NCBI RefSeq assembly: GCF_002127325.2
Contig: NC_035435.2
Location: 114,870,171 to 114,934,170 of the forward strand
Source of the DNA: Helianthus annuus
Lineage: Eukaryota; Streptophyta; Magnoliopsida; Asterales; Asteraceae
Reading direction: 5' to 3'
Length of the DNA: 64,000 nucleotides
Position numbers and translations under genes: made by a program. Below are positions 11,787 through 21,878 of this stretch, piece by piece (within the stretch, counting starts at the first letter, position 1; each line of letters begins with the position of its first letter). A model generated the notes under the pieces. That model was not told where the DNA came from and did no database searches. It saw nothing but the letters and a program-made list of their open reading frames with translations.

Positions 11787-13131
11787 CTTTTCCTTGTTCT
11801 AGTTCCTTTAGGTAACCTTTCATTCCTTCGGCATCGTCCTTGATTGCCGTTCCTTGAACTTTCTTCAATTGTTCCATTAAATCTAATTGTAGATTTAACC
11901 TAAGAGCACGGACTCGTTTTTTCTTTTCATGATACTTACGACTTAAGGCATCTGCTACTACGTTTGCCCTTCCTTCGTGATATTGAATATCACAGTCGTA
12001 ATCACTTAGGATTTCCATCCATCTTCTTTGCCTCATTTTTAACTCTTTTTGCCCAAATATATACCTTAAACTTTTATGATCTGTATAGATAGTAAACTTA
12101 CTTCCGTACAGATAATGTCTCCAAATTTTAAGGGCAAAAATTATGGCTCCTAACTCTAGGTCATGAGTTGTATAATTTTCCTCGTGCTTTTTCAACTGTC
12201 TAGAGGCATACGCAATTACCTTTTTGCGTTGCATCAACACACATCTGTATCCTAATTTTGAAGCATCACAGTAGACTTCAAAGTCTTCTGTTCCTTCGGG
12301 TAAAGCTAAAATTGGAGCATTTGTCAATTGGTGTTTTAGAATCTTAAAAGCTTCCTCTTGTCTAGGTCCCCATTCAAACTTAACTGCTTTACAGGTTAGC
12401 TTGGTCAAAGGTACAGCTATCTTAGAGAAGTCTTTAATAAATCGTCTATAGTATCCAGCTAAGCCTAGAAAACTTCTAACTTCCATAACTGTTTGTGGAG
12501 CTTTCCAATTTGTGACTGCTTCTATTTTAGCAGGATCTACGTGAATTCCTTCGTGATTTACCATATGACCTAAAAATTGTACTTCCTGCAGCCAGAATTC
12601 ACATTTCGAGAATTTGGCATAAAGCTTTTCTTTTCTTAACAAAGTTAAGAGTGCATGCAAGTGCTCACAATGTTCTTCCTGGCTTTTAGAATAAATAAGT
12701 ATATCGTCAATGAAAACGATCATAAATTTATCCAAGTATGGTTTACAGATGCTATTCATCATGTCCATAAATGCGGCTGGAGCATTTGTTAGTCCAAAGG
12801 GCATGACTGTAAACTCATAATGTCCATACCTAGTTCTGAAAGCAGTTTTAGGTATGTCTTCTTCTTGTACTTTCAACTGCTGGTATCCGGATCTTAAATC
12901 TATCTTAGAGAAATACCTAGCTCCTTGCAATTGATCAAAAAGATCATCAATCCTAGGTAGTGGGTATCGATTCTTAATTGTAACCTTATTCAATTCCCTA
13001 TAATCGATACACATTCTCATCGACCCATCTTTCTTTTTCACAAACAACATTGGTGCACCCCAAGGGGATGAACTAGGTTGTATAAATCCTTTGCTTAGTA
13101 ATTCGTCTAATTGCTTTTTCAATTCTAGCAT
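11722..13131 (-). CDS. Reverse transcriptase and RNase H of Pol (Ty3/gypsy)
   Basis: 469 residues. The RT has [16 protein letters not shown] (about 33-48), RSGYQQLKV (80-88), the [16 protein letters not shown] block (103-118) and the catalytic FIDD at about 140-143. RNase H follows, with DASKLGY and [10 protein letters not shown], then [22 protein letters not shown]. The normal polyprotein continues upstream to the protease. Here the upstream frame is lost at a C run near 13228. Apart from the frame ends it looks intact. Confidence 0.95.
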   Translation of the reverse strand: MLELKKQLDELLSKGFIQPSSSPWGAPMLFVKKKDGSMRMCIDYRELNKVTIKNRYPLPRIDDLFDQLQGARYFSKIDLRSGYQQLKVQEEDIPKTAFRTRYGHYEFTVMPFGLTNAPAAFMDMMNSICKPYLDKFMIVFIDDILIYSKSQEEHCEHLHALLTLLRKEKLYAKFSKCEFWLQEVQFLGHMVNHEGIHVDPAKIEAVTNWKAPQTVMEVRSFLGLAGYYRRFIKDFSKIAVPLTKLTCKAVKFEWGPRQEEAFKILKHQLTNAPILALPEGTEDFEVYCDASKLGYRCVLMQRKKVIAYASRQLKKHEENYTTHDLELGAIIFALKIWRHYLYGSKFTIYTDHKSLRYIFGQKELKMRQRRWMEILSDYDCDIQYHEGRANVVADALSRKYHEKKKRVRALRLNLQLDLMEQLKKVQGTAIKDDAEGMKGYLKELEQGKDGIWRFHKKRIWVPKQGEIKK

Positions 13132-13202
13132 TTCAGTAGGTGCTAATCGATAAGGTGCCTTAGCTATTGGTGTAGTACCTGGAATTAGATGAATTCTAAA
13201 CT

Positions 13203-13586
13203 CTACTTCCCTATCTGGTGGTAACCCAGGGGTAATTCTTCTGGAAAGACATCTGGGTATTCTGAAACTATAGGAATGTCCTGGAGTTCCTTACTTTTAG
13301 TGTTAATGATTACAGAAATCATATACACCATTTCTTGTTTCCTTGAATAACTAGCCAATTTCATTACTGAAATGAACTTCAGTGGTTTCCGAGGTCTATC
13401 TCCGGTAATTAAGATTACTTCTCCTGTGGGGGTACGGATTTCTACGGAATTCTTATCACACAGGATTCGAGCATGGTTGGCGACTAACCAATCCATTCCT
13501 AATACTACATCGAATCCGGCTAAATTCATAGGTAACAGGTTTGCAGAAAACTTATGACCTAACAGTTCTATTTTTCCTTCTTGCAA
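13203..13586 (-). pseudogene. Protease C-terminal half and linker of Pol
   Basis: It contains FDVVLGMDWLVANHARI, the conserved C-terminal segment of Ty3 aspartic proteases, and [13 protein letters not shown], which leads into RT. The catalytic DSG is in the preceding Gag frame. The frame ends at a stop caused by the loss of one base in a C run near 13228; adding one base would restore the family pattern. Confidence 0.85.
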
Positions 13587-13627
13587 TACCTTATCTATGT
13601 TGACAGAATTTCCATCTTCCGTTTCGA

Positions 13628-14962
13628 CTATAAAAAAATCTGCCTAAGGGTAGTTAAAGGTAGGTTAAGAGCTTGGCAGAATGAAGTATTAATGAAACTT
13701 TGGTTTGCACCAGAGTCAAATAATACTTTTGCATAGACGTTATGTACTAAGAACGTACCCGCTATCACGTCTGGAATGAGTTCGGCTTCTTGAGTGGTCA
13801 GCTGGAATGCGCGAGCATTTTTCTTGGTTGTCCCTTCAGCTTGTTTGCCTTTATTATCTGCGGTTTTGACTAGCTTAGGGCAGTCAGGTTTGATATGCCC
13901 TGTTTCTCCGCAGTTATAGCAAATTCTGGTTTTTTCGCTACAATCCTCCTCACGATGTCCTTTTGCCTTGCAAAAGTTGCAAATTATATTGCATTGCCCA
14001 TAGTGTTTCTTATTGCAATTTCTGCAGAAAGGAGGTGACGAGGATTGCCCTGTTCCTCTTCTTTTGAAGCGATTATTATTACCCATACGAAATCCTTGGG
14101 TAATCTTCTGAGCCAATTCCTTCTTACGATCTTCTTCTCTTGTGCGGACTAGTTCATCGGTTAAGGTATTAGCTAATTCCACAGCATCGTCAATCGTGCG
14201 TGGTCTCGCAGCTTTAACGATGTTACGGATTTCTCCGATTAATCCCCAAATATAACGGGAAATGAGTACCGGTTCTGGCGAAGCCAGGGAAGGTACCACT
14301 CTCGCATATTCGAAAAATGTCGAAGTATATCCTCGACAGTCTACACCTACCATACGATGGCTCAGGAACTTGTTTGCCATTTGTTCCTTTTCGTATTTGG
14401 GACAGAATTTTCTTTCGACAAGACTCTTAAATTCGTCCCAATTCATCGCATAGGCCACTCTTCTTCCTTTTGCTTGTAGCACTGTGTTCCACCATTCTAA
14501 CGCCCCTTCTTTGAACAGATTTGACGCATACATCACTTGATCTTCTTCAGCACATTTGCTTATTGCAATTACTGCTTCGGTTTTCTCTAACCAACGCAGT
14601 GTTGCAGTTGCCCCTTCATTACCTGCAAATTTTGCGGGTTTACAGGCAAGAAATTCCTTATAAGTGCAACCAGGCGTTGCAGCTTTCATTTTCTTAGGGA
14701 GTGGGGCCTGTTGCGGATCATGATCGTCATGATTGCCGCCTCCATTTATGCTGTTACTGCCGTTATCTTCCGGAGTACGTTTACGAGGAATTAATTGTTG
14801 TGGTTCGGCAGGTTTTTGAACAGCAGCCACGATTTCTGGAATAGCATTGGCTATCCCTTGAGCAATAAAGTTCTCAATATCTTGTCTAGTTAGATATTGA
14901 TCTTCCTGATTTTGCTCATACTGATTTACTTCATTAACTGGTTCACTATTAGCGTTTTCCAT
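13628..14962 (-). CDS. Gag with two CCHC zinc knuckles, running into the protease active site
   Basis: 444 residues from ATG 14960-14962. The gag core starts near residue 100 (YKEFLACKPAKFAGNEGA) and includes ALEWWN and FCPKYEKEQMANKF. Two zinc knuckles, CNFCKAKGHREEDC and CYNCGETGHIKPDC, lie near residues 325-365. Near residue 416 is LFDSGANQSF, the protease catalytic motif, showing Gag and protease were one frame. The frame stops at a run of seven T (minus strand, near 13634-13640); one more T would rejoin the next frame. Nucleocapsid knuckles bind the RNA genome. Confidence 0.93.
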   Translation of the reverse strand: MENANSEPVNEVNQYEQNQEDQYLTRQDIENFIAQGIANAIPEIVAAVQKPAEPQQLIPRKRTPEDNGSNSINGGGNHDDHDPQQAPLPKKMKAATPGCTYKEFLACKPAKFAGNEGATATLRWLEKTEAVIAISKCAEEDQVMYASNLFKEGALEWWNTVLQAKGRRVAYAMNWDEFKSLVERKFCPKYEKEQMANKFLSHRMVGVDCRGYTSTFFEYARVVPSLASPEPVLISRYIWGLIGEIRNIVKAARPRTIDDAVELANTLTDELVRTREEDRKKELAQKITQGFRMGNNNRFKRRGTGQSSSPPFCRNCNKKHYGQCNIICNFCKAKGHREEDCSEKTRICYNCGETGHIKPDCPKLVKTADNKGKQAEGTTKKNARAFQLTTQEAELIPDVIAGTFLVHNVYAKVLFDSGANQSFINTSFCQALNLPLTTLRQIFL

Positions 14963-15314
14963 CTGCTAATTAGTATTAATAGGAATTATTAGTGTCTAAT
15001 TATTGATAACAAAATCACAGATAAACACATGAATCATTATAACATGCAAGCATAACCAAAATTGTCGATGCCTCGACTTCTGTTTTGTTTTATATATTAT
15101 ATCTGCTTCAATACACACCCTTTATCTTACATTGTTTTATTGCCCATTTTACAGAGTCAGTTTTACTATTTTAATTATAATACAAACAAACTTCTCCAAA
15201 CCCCTCCTATCTTTTGGTTCACTGGCAGTTTCAGTAACGACGTTCCCTCTCGTCGTACTTCCAGGAGATTTGTTCCCCTATTTCCCGGATCCTATTCCCG
15301 GTGCCTATCAGTTC

Positions 15315-15963
15315 TTAACCAAACTGACGCAGTTCAGCTAAATTTTCATAGCTCATTGGCGGATTAGGGATAGGTTCTGGATCAAATTGTGGGAGAAAAC
15401 TATAGGGACTATTGACTATATTTTGGAATTGCCAGTCATTGGTCCACCATTCCTCCATTTGGCCTAACGGTCGTGTGTGGACTAGTGAGTCTGGAATAGC
15501 TGGTTCTAGGTTTATTGGGAATTGGGCTGTCACAGGATAAGAGAAAAGATTATTGTTGACAGGCTCTATGACATCACAATTGGCCAGTAGACGGTCTATT
15601 TCGTCCTGGAATGTGATCTCCTCTGGTTGTTTAGAGCTTTCTCCGATCTCTATTCCCTTTTGCTTTAGGTCTATCCCTATTTCTGTCCCTGCTGGTTTGG
15701 AACTTTCTCCGGTTTCTATTTCCTTTCCCTTGCTTACACTTACAGGATTTTCTATTTTAGGGAGTCTCCTAGGTTTCCTTCTGCGCACTTTTCGCCATCC
15801 TACATATCTTCTCCTCTTTTTAGGTTTTGCTTTTTTCCAGCAGTGGAGCTTGGAATTCCAGAGGTTCCTCTATGTCAGCAATGTAACCAGTGAAGTTGTG
15901 GGAGACTTCAATTGGCACAGGATAGAGGTTGAGGTTCTGAAACGCCTCGGATAGCTCACTCAT
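15315..15963 (-). pseudogene. Leader ORF of the Ty3/gypsy element, unknown protein (about 216 aa, one frameshift)
   Basis: Between the 5' LTR and gag, the minus strand starts at an ATG at 15961-15963 (MSELSEAFQNLNLYPVP). It changes frame by one base near 15838 and continues with a very basic patch (WKKAKPKKRRRYVGWRKV) into 15788-15315. The later part is acidic and Gln/Pro-rich (ESSKQPEEITFQDEIDRLL, SFLPQFDPEPIPNPP). It matches no gag-pol domain. The basic patch could bind nucleic acid or act as a nuclear signal (inference). Confidence 0.6.
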
Positions 15964-16194
15964 GCTGTGTAGCATATATGCAAAAATGCACAAAATGTTA
16001 AGTTAAAACTTTGGAACAAAGCTTAACAAATAAACATTCTTATTGCACACTAATTTGTACAACATAACAGCAAACAGAACACACTCAGATTTATTTATTT
16101 ATTTACTGGGAAGTACTTATTTCTAGATTTAAAGTTTAAAGATTTGCATTTTCTGCTACGGTAGCGAGCAGATACAGATTTGCCCATTTTTCAC

Positions 16195-16458
16195 CTAGGT
16201 TATTTTCCCTGGTGGATTATTGCGAATTTCCTGAATCTCTGGGTTAAACCTCACTCTCTTGGTTTGGGGTTTCTTTTTCTCTTGACTCTTCCTAATAATC
16301 AAATTCCTTTTCTCCGATGTAAGTGGATTTTCATAATTTGCCTTACGAACAAAGATTCCTTCCTCTAACTCGATGGGAGATTTGGAGGAAGAGGTTCCCT
16401 GTTCTTTAGGTGTACTATCTAATTTGTGGTAGATAGCAGAAATCTTATGTTTACCCAT
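16195..16458 (-). CDS. Small leader ORF of the Ty3/gypsy element (87 aa)
   Basis: The first ORF after the primer-binding site (MGKHKISAIYHKLDSTP...). It is basic, lysine-rich and without a recognised domain. It lies about 130 bases after the 5' LTR and ahead of the 216-aa leader ORF and gag. It may be a real small protein or a leader remnant; no function can be assigned. Confidence 0.45.
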   Translation of the reverse strand: MGKHKISAIYHKLDSTPKEQGTSSSKSPIELEEGIFVRKANYENPLTSEKRNLIIRKSQEKKKPQTKRVRFNPEIQEIRNNPPGKIT

Positions 16459-16583
16459 ACTGTAATTTCAACAATTAATCAGTTAATAAGCATATATTCA
16501 CAGAATGACAAATAAAATTTTCCTAATTGTAATAGGCTTATATCAATTAGAACAGTGAGCTTAATCAGTAAGCTTAAAACAGT

Positions 16584-16596
16584 GGCTCTGATACCA
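16584..16596 (-). other. Primer-binding site for initiator Met-tRNA
   Basis: The minus strand reads TGGTATCAGAGCC, complementary to the 3' end of plant initiator Met-tRNA, eight bases inside the 5' LTR (16605-18042). Confidence 0.9.
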
Positions 16597-16604
16597 CCTT
16601 TTCC

Positions 16605-18042
16605 TGTCACGGCCCCCGACCCGGTTTGACCCGTTTCAGGAGCCGCGGGACAGGAATCCCATGGTATTTAATTTAGGCGACAGCGGAAGTCTTTTTAAAA
16701 CAGGATCTTTCAATAATTTAAACTGCTCGTTTCATAACTTAGTGATAAATTCCCGTATTTTACAATAATGTGATTTCCCAGGGAAATCTTTATTTTCAAA
16801 ACATGTTCATTTTATTTATTTACATTGAGCCACTTTTCTAAGCTGAGAGTGCTCCACGGCACTTTTCCTTGCTCACATCAGATCACCTGAAACATGTTTG
16901 AAAAAGGTTTTGTCAGCGGGGAAATACTGAGTGAATCATTCAGTTTACTAAAACGACTCGTTTGTTATAATTTACAGTATTAAGGGGAATTACAATGTTT
17001 CTGATTTCAAACCAACTACCCACAGTACTTGTCACTCGACTACCCATTGGCTATCTCGTTGTCCAAATGGTGTCTGTGACTGTGGTCAGATCACCCCTTG
17101 GCTAACTCGTTGTCCAAGTGTGACGGGAAATAAGTAATGTATACAAAACCCCACATACCGGCTGTACTTTGGTGATTACATAGACTTAATCCCTGTAATT
17201 ATAACCTTTGAAAATAACTTGGAGTTTTGTAAAACAGTTGATAAAAAGAGAATGACTCACATTGCAGATTTACGAGCAGAGTATAAGCTTTACTGATTTG
17301 CCTGTGATTAACCTAATTTAAATAAAATGCACACACACAAACGGGTTAGTAACTAATTCAGCAGTTACGTCAATTCACGAGATTAAACCCTCACAACTAT
17401 TATCAAGTGCGATACTTAACAATCCAATGGATTCACAACGAATGACAGAGCATAGTCCGAATTCGAACAGCACTCAAACATTCAAGTCGAAATTACAATG
17501 AATAACAAAGTATAAGCTCAATTTGAGCAGCACTCGGACAATCGTTGGATAGTTATAATCGATCGGATGTTGAATCGTAATAGCGATCGAGTTATTACCC
17601 TGATTGCGGCAGCACCTCGTGATCGTGTGTGTGTTGGGGACTGTTTTGAGTATAATTCGACGCACAGACAGAATTCTTACGTCGTTTTCATTTCAGTGTT
17701 CAAGTCCCAATGTCTGCTATTTATAGTAATTTTTGGGTCTCCCTTACGGACCGTATGCCCGACCCCTTACGGTTCGTAAGCTAAGCAGTCTAATTCATAG
17801 GGTGCCTAGACTCGGGACTAGCCTTGGTGATTCAACAAATTAACCAATCAGAGCATAGCAACGTTTAAATTTAGATAATTATCAACTAGGGTTTGCCCCC
17901 CTCGAGTTTTAGGGGCCCTGATCCTGATTCCGATTATTCTGAAAATTCTAGGGCTAATGCAGAATTACTTGGGTGTCTCAATTAGGGTTTTCTTATTGAC
18001 TAATTATTGTCCTAATTATTGATTTTAGTGGCAGTTGTTACA
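16605..18042 (-). repeat. 5' LTR of the Ty3/gypsy element
   Basis: Near-identical partner of 8990-10426. It contains a minus-strand TATA-like CTATAAATA (near 17717-17725) that the other LTR has lost by one base, so this LTR keeps the better promoter. Confidence 0.95.
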
Positions 18043-18393
18043 TTTTGTGCACACACTAACCACTCTTACAAATAATCATATAAGACCGTTGAACCTGGAA
18101 AAAAACATTTGTATAACTCATATTCCTAAATATCAAACCAAAACAATATTTATACTTGATTATGTATCTTTTTGATTATGCATAATACTTTCAATAATGA
18201 TAATACTTTCTACTAAGTTGTTGTGTTTGCTAGCTAATGTTTATGCATTGGGGCAAGTCAAGCTTTTTGAAACAATAGTAGCAATAGGTACCATAGCAGT
18301 GGCTAAGGTATATTAGACCATAGTTAACCTAAGTGCAACTAGGACATTTAAATGAGTTTTCTTCTCTCACTTGTTTTAATTTCATGATGCTTG
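18043..18393. other. Right half of the left duplication copy
   Basis: This continues the target sequence interrupted by the Ty3 element. It matches 19760-20112 closely. Non-coding as far as I can see. Confidence 0.7.
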
Positions 18394-20112
18394 GTAAATG
18401 CAAAATGCAAAATGCAAAATGCGAAAATATGAGACTTAAGTGATTATGAAACTAACTTCATCTGGTAACCACGGTAGGGTTGATTGATTAACTTGGAATG
18501 GGTAACTTAACAAACCGAGCAAACCAAGGTGAGTTCACTGCTCTTTTTCCAAGCATGCGTCTCGGGGAGGGACATCTGGTAATTGTTCCGGGGAGGAACG
18601 TCGGGTTATTGGGATGTTGGTTATTAGACTCATTTCTATCATTAAGTCCCATCATATACCGATTGGTTGCCAGGGAGGCAACGGGGTTATTAGTTGATAG
18701 CGCTATTAGGTTTGGCACCCTCACACCGTACCGGGGAGGACGGTCGTGAACTAATTACCTTGTCCACTTGACCAATGTGTGATAGAGCATTGGGGTTTGG
18801 GCAAATAATCTGGAGCCATCTGCGGTAATCGAGTTAATAACAACATCTAATCTCTGGAATGCTTTATACTCATATCGGGTAACTAAAACGTGTTAACAAA
18901 CTTTGAACTCACCAGCGTCGTCTGACACACTTGTCTGCATGCTTGCAGGTCGTTAGATTCTTGGTTATGGACTTCCTATCTGGGAGTGCTGGAGTGGTCA
19001 TGGGTCGAGACTCTTGGACACTTGTTTCGTTGGTTTTGAACACTTGTTTTGAAACAATTGATTGACAATTTACATTATGCTTCCGCTGAACGTTTACTTT
19101 GGTTTTAACTTATGACTTGGAATTATATTATGAAATGAATGGAATGTTTTGCTTAAATATTCATTATAGTTCAATGTGATTGGTGGCTTGGATCCTGGTA
19201 TGTCACACGTCCCGCGGTGTTTCCGCATGTGGTATTTTGGGGGTGTGACACTATATTTGTTGGTGTTCTATCATAAAGTATAAAATACAGCACGAAAAAT
19301 GTTATTTTGTACTAATGACGAGGACTTTCTGATCCGAAACAATGAGTATTCTGAATATGCACTAGCACATGGTTAAGAAAGAGTAATCTAAAATCAAAAT
19401 GAAAGAAAAACGGCAAATAAATTGAACCTACTACTAGCATCTTTAGTATGGTCACATTCGGTAATTTTAACATCACCAACGTGGACTTGTTCATGTCCCT
19501 AACATACCATGGTATCAACTGCTTCAAGAAACCTTTTGTACATTCTCCGGGGTTTTAAGATTCATACTTCATGTACGTAGAGAAGAATACAAACATCAAT
19601 TTAACATGAATTAAGAAGCGAAAATGGTATTATCGGTAACAACCGTACCGGTGGATTGTTCTGAATAATGATCGTTTAGTAGAGAGAATGCTTCTTGCCA
19701 TCGCCATTTTGATTTCGCATGCCATGAACTGAAGCCCTTCCTGGTCATTGTCATTTTGTATATATTGTGCACACACTAACCACTCTTACAAATAATCATA
19801 TAAGACCGTTGAACTTGGAAAAAACATTTGTATAACTCATATTCCTAAATATCAAACCAAAACAATATTTATACTTGATTATGTATCTTTTTGATTATGC
19901 ATAATACTTTCAATAATGATAATACTTTCTACTAAGTTGTTGTGTTTGCTAGCTAATGTTTATGCATTGGGGCAAGTCAAGCTTTTTGAAACAATAGTAG
20001 CAATAGGTACCATAGCAGTGGCTAAGATATATTAGACCATAGTTAACCTAAGTACAACTAGGACATTTAAATGAGTTTTCTTCTCTCACTTGTTTTAATT
20101 TCATGATGCTTG
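18394..20112. repeat. Tandem duplicate (right copy) of solo-LTR/CACTA/flank block; empty site of the Ty3 insertion
   Basis: This 1719-bp block repeats 7675-8989 joined to 18048-18393: part of the solo LTR (18394-19250), the CACTA right end (to 19317) and flank. The left junction joins ...TTCATGATGCTTG to GTAAATGCAAAATG. The right copy has two extra CAAAATG units and about 47 bp near 18942-18990 that the left copy lacks. At 19757 it reads GTATATATTGTGCACAC without the 9-kb element, confirming that element's borders. Confidence 0.9.
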
Positions 20113-20706
20113 ATGTTTCATTCTATAATATCATATGTCTTCTTATTACTTTTTGTGCCCTGTGTCCCGAGATATATAGAAAGTTGACACGTATCAAATT
20201 TATAGGTTGAAGGACATGAGCTCATGACTTAATTAATTTCTCACCTACGCAAAAGAAAATGAATAATGATTTTGTTTTTTTAAGACTTGTGGGTAAGAAT
20301 CTGTTTTTTCCAAAGTCATTCTACATTTATTTTAGGTTACTTATTTCCTTGGTAGAGAATCTGATGAAGAAGGAGAATCTATTGAGGTAGATCTTGTGGA
20401 TGATGCTGGCTTTGAACTAGTAGATGTTTCTGAACAAGACAAGACTACTAATAGGTGTTCTTTTTCTTAAGGGTTTCTTTTACTTGTGTTTAGGTGTTCC
20501 ATTGCAATTACTTAGTTCATCTCATGATACAATTGAATGCCATCCCGCTTTTTTAAATACAAACACATTTTCCATTAATGAGACAACCTTATATATGAGA
20601 ATGTACCCAATGAGGGGAGAATGTACCCAATGAGGGGAGAATGTTTGGTGCGGGTGAAAGATGTAAGTAAACCTATATTTAACTATTTAAGACAACAATT
20701 ATTAAG
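20113..20706. other. Intergenic with a short exon-like stretch
   Basis: At 20341-20455 the plus strand has an open, acidic, codon-like stretch (GRESDEEGESIEVDLVDD...). It could be a fragment of a host gene, but it has no recognisable domain or full ORF. A 17-bp tandem duplication (AATGTACCCAATGAGGG) lies at about 20598-20636. Confidence 0.3.
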
Positions 20707-21450
20707 TGTAACACCTCACCCGTAAATTAAGTGATTGTGTACAATTGATTCATTTACAACAAAAGCAAACTGAACTCTCATTAAAACTAATAATTGTCCG
20801 AGTACAAAACATTATTTATTTACAAACTCTTAACACTAAAAACTCTTTGATCTTCTAAGCTCCACAATTGCCAAGTAGTTCCTTTAGCTGTCTTATTGAT
20901 TACACGAAATACGTATACTCAAAACGGCGTCAGCTCTATGTTGGTGAGCTCATGTTATACAATTTACAAAATAATCACATTGACAGTTACGCTGACACTG
21001 ACCCAGTAGTGTCACCACAGCCAGCCATCATGTAGGTAAGGGAATCCGTTATTGAGCACATGGTTACTCCATACCGAACCCCTGGCCCTATTTCAGCTTT
21101 TCGTAACGTATCCATTAAGCATACAAGGATCCTTTATACCCCACAGATATACGCATATTGCAACATTCTCATTTATTACCATTTGGACACGCGTATACTA
21201 TCACAGTTTTATAAACAAACATGATAACTCACTTGTTTAAGAGTTGCTTAACAACTGCTAGTACAGTCGGGTAATATCTCAGGGTCCTTGCACTGTTACA
21301 TAATTCTAGGTTAGGTAATGGTATACCTAAATAGTTATTAACATGGTTGGATATTGGTTAACGTTGTCTTCTTTAAGCATGATTGATCAGTTCATGCCTA
21401 ACTAAGAATAGGCTACCCCACCCGCCCCTAACAATAACCCCAATACCTAA
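20707..21450. mobile_element. Degenerate LTR fragment
   Basis: It starts TGTAACACCTCACCCG and carries the CGTCAGC...GGTGAGCTCAT phrase seen in Ty3-type LTRs such as the one at 8990 (TGTCAGCGGGGAAATACTGAGTGA). No partner LTR or clear right end is visible. Confidence 0.4.
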
Positions 21451-21487
21451 AATAGTACTACTACTAATAGTAATACTAAAAGAATAA

Positions 21488-21861
21488 GAGTTAAATGTCA
21501 TTTTAGTCCCTGTGGTTTAGTCCCTTTTGCCAATTTAGTCCAAAGGTTTCATTTTCTCCAGTGGGTCCAAAAAGGTTTCACCGTTGCCATTTTAGTCCTC
21601 TTGGATAACTTCATCCATTTTTTCTGTTAACGAGAAGGGCAATTCGGTCATTATATATGTAATTTTGTGAACTAGAAGGGTAAATCGGCCATATAAAATG
21701 ATCAAATTGCCTTTCTGGTTAACAGAAAAAATGGATGAAGTTAACCCAGTGGACTAAAATGATAATGGTGAAACCTTTTTAGACCTACAGAGGAAATATG
21801 AAACCTTTAGACTAAATTGGCAAAATGATCCAAAACACAGGGACTAAATGGCATTTAACTC
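21488..21861. mobile_element. MULE-type MITE (374 bp), family M1 copy 1
   Basis: Terminal repeats GAGTTAAATG(T/C)CATTT(T)AGTCC at both ends; target duplication AAAGAATAA (9 bp, exact) at 21479-21487 and 21862-21870. A 9-bp duplication is typical of Mutator-like elements. The inside is itself largely palindromic. A copy of the same length lies at 60236-60609. It has no coding capacity. Confidence 0.9.
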
Positions 21862-21878
21862 AAAGAATAATAATTAAA

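Larger units (their letters stand above)
8990..18042 (-). mobile_element. Full-length Ty3/gypsy LTR retrotransposon, 9053 bp, minus strand
   Basis: LTRs of 1437 bp (8990-10426) and 1438 bp (16605-18042) are nearly identical and bounded by TGTCACGG...GTTGTTACA on the plus strand. The target duplication is TTTTG at 8985-8989 and 18043-18047. On the minus strand the order is 5' LTR, a primer site for initiator Met-tRNA, two leader ORFs, gag with two zinc knuckles, protease, reverse transcriptase/RNase H, integrase, a C-terminal chromodomain-like tail, a polypurine tract and the 3' LTR. This order defines Ty3/gypsy. The tail and iMet primer suggest a chromovirus (Tekay/Del type), which is inferred. 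The coding region has at least four small indels. The paralogous empty site is at about 19757. Confidence 0.95.
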
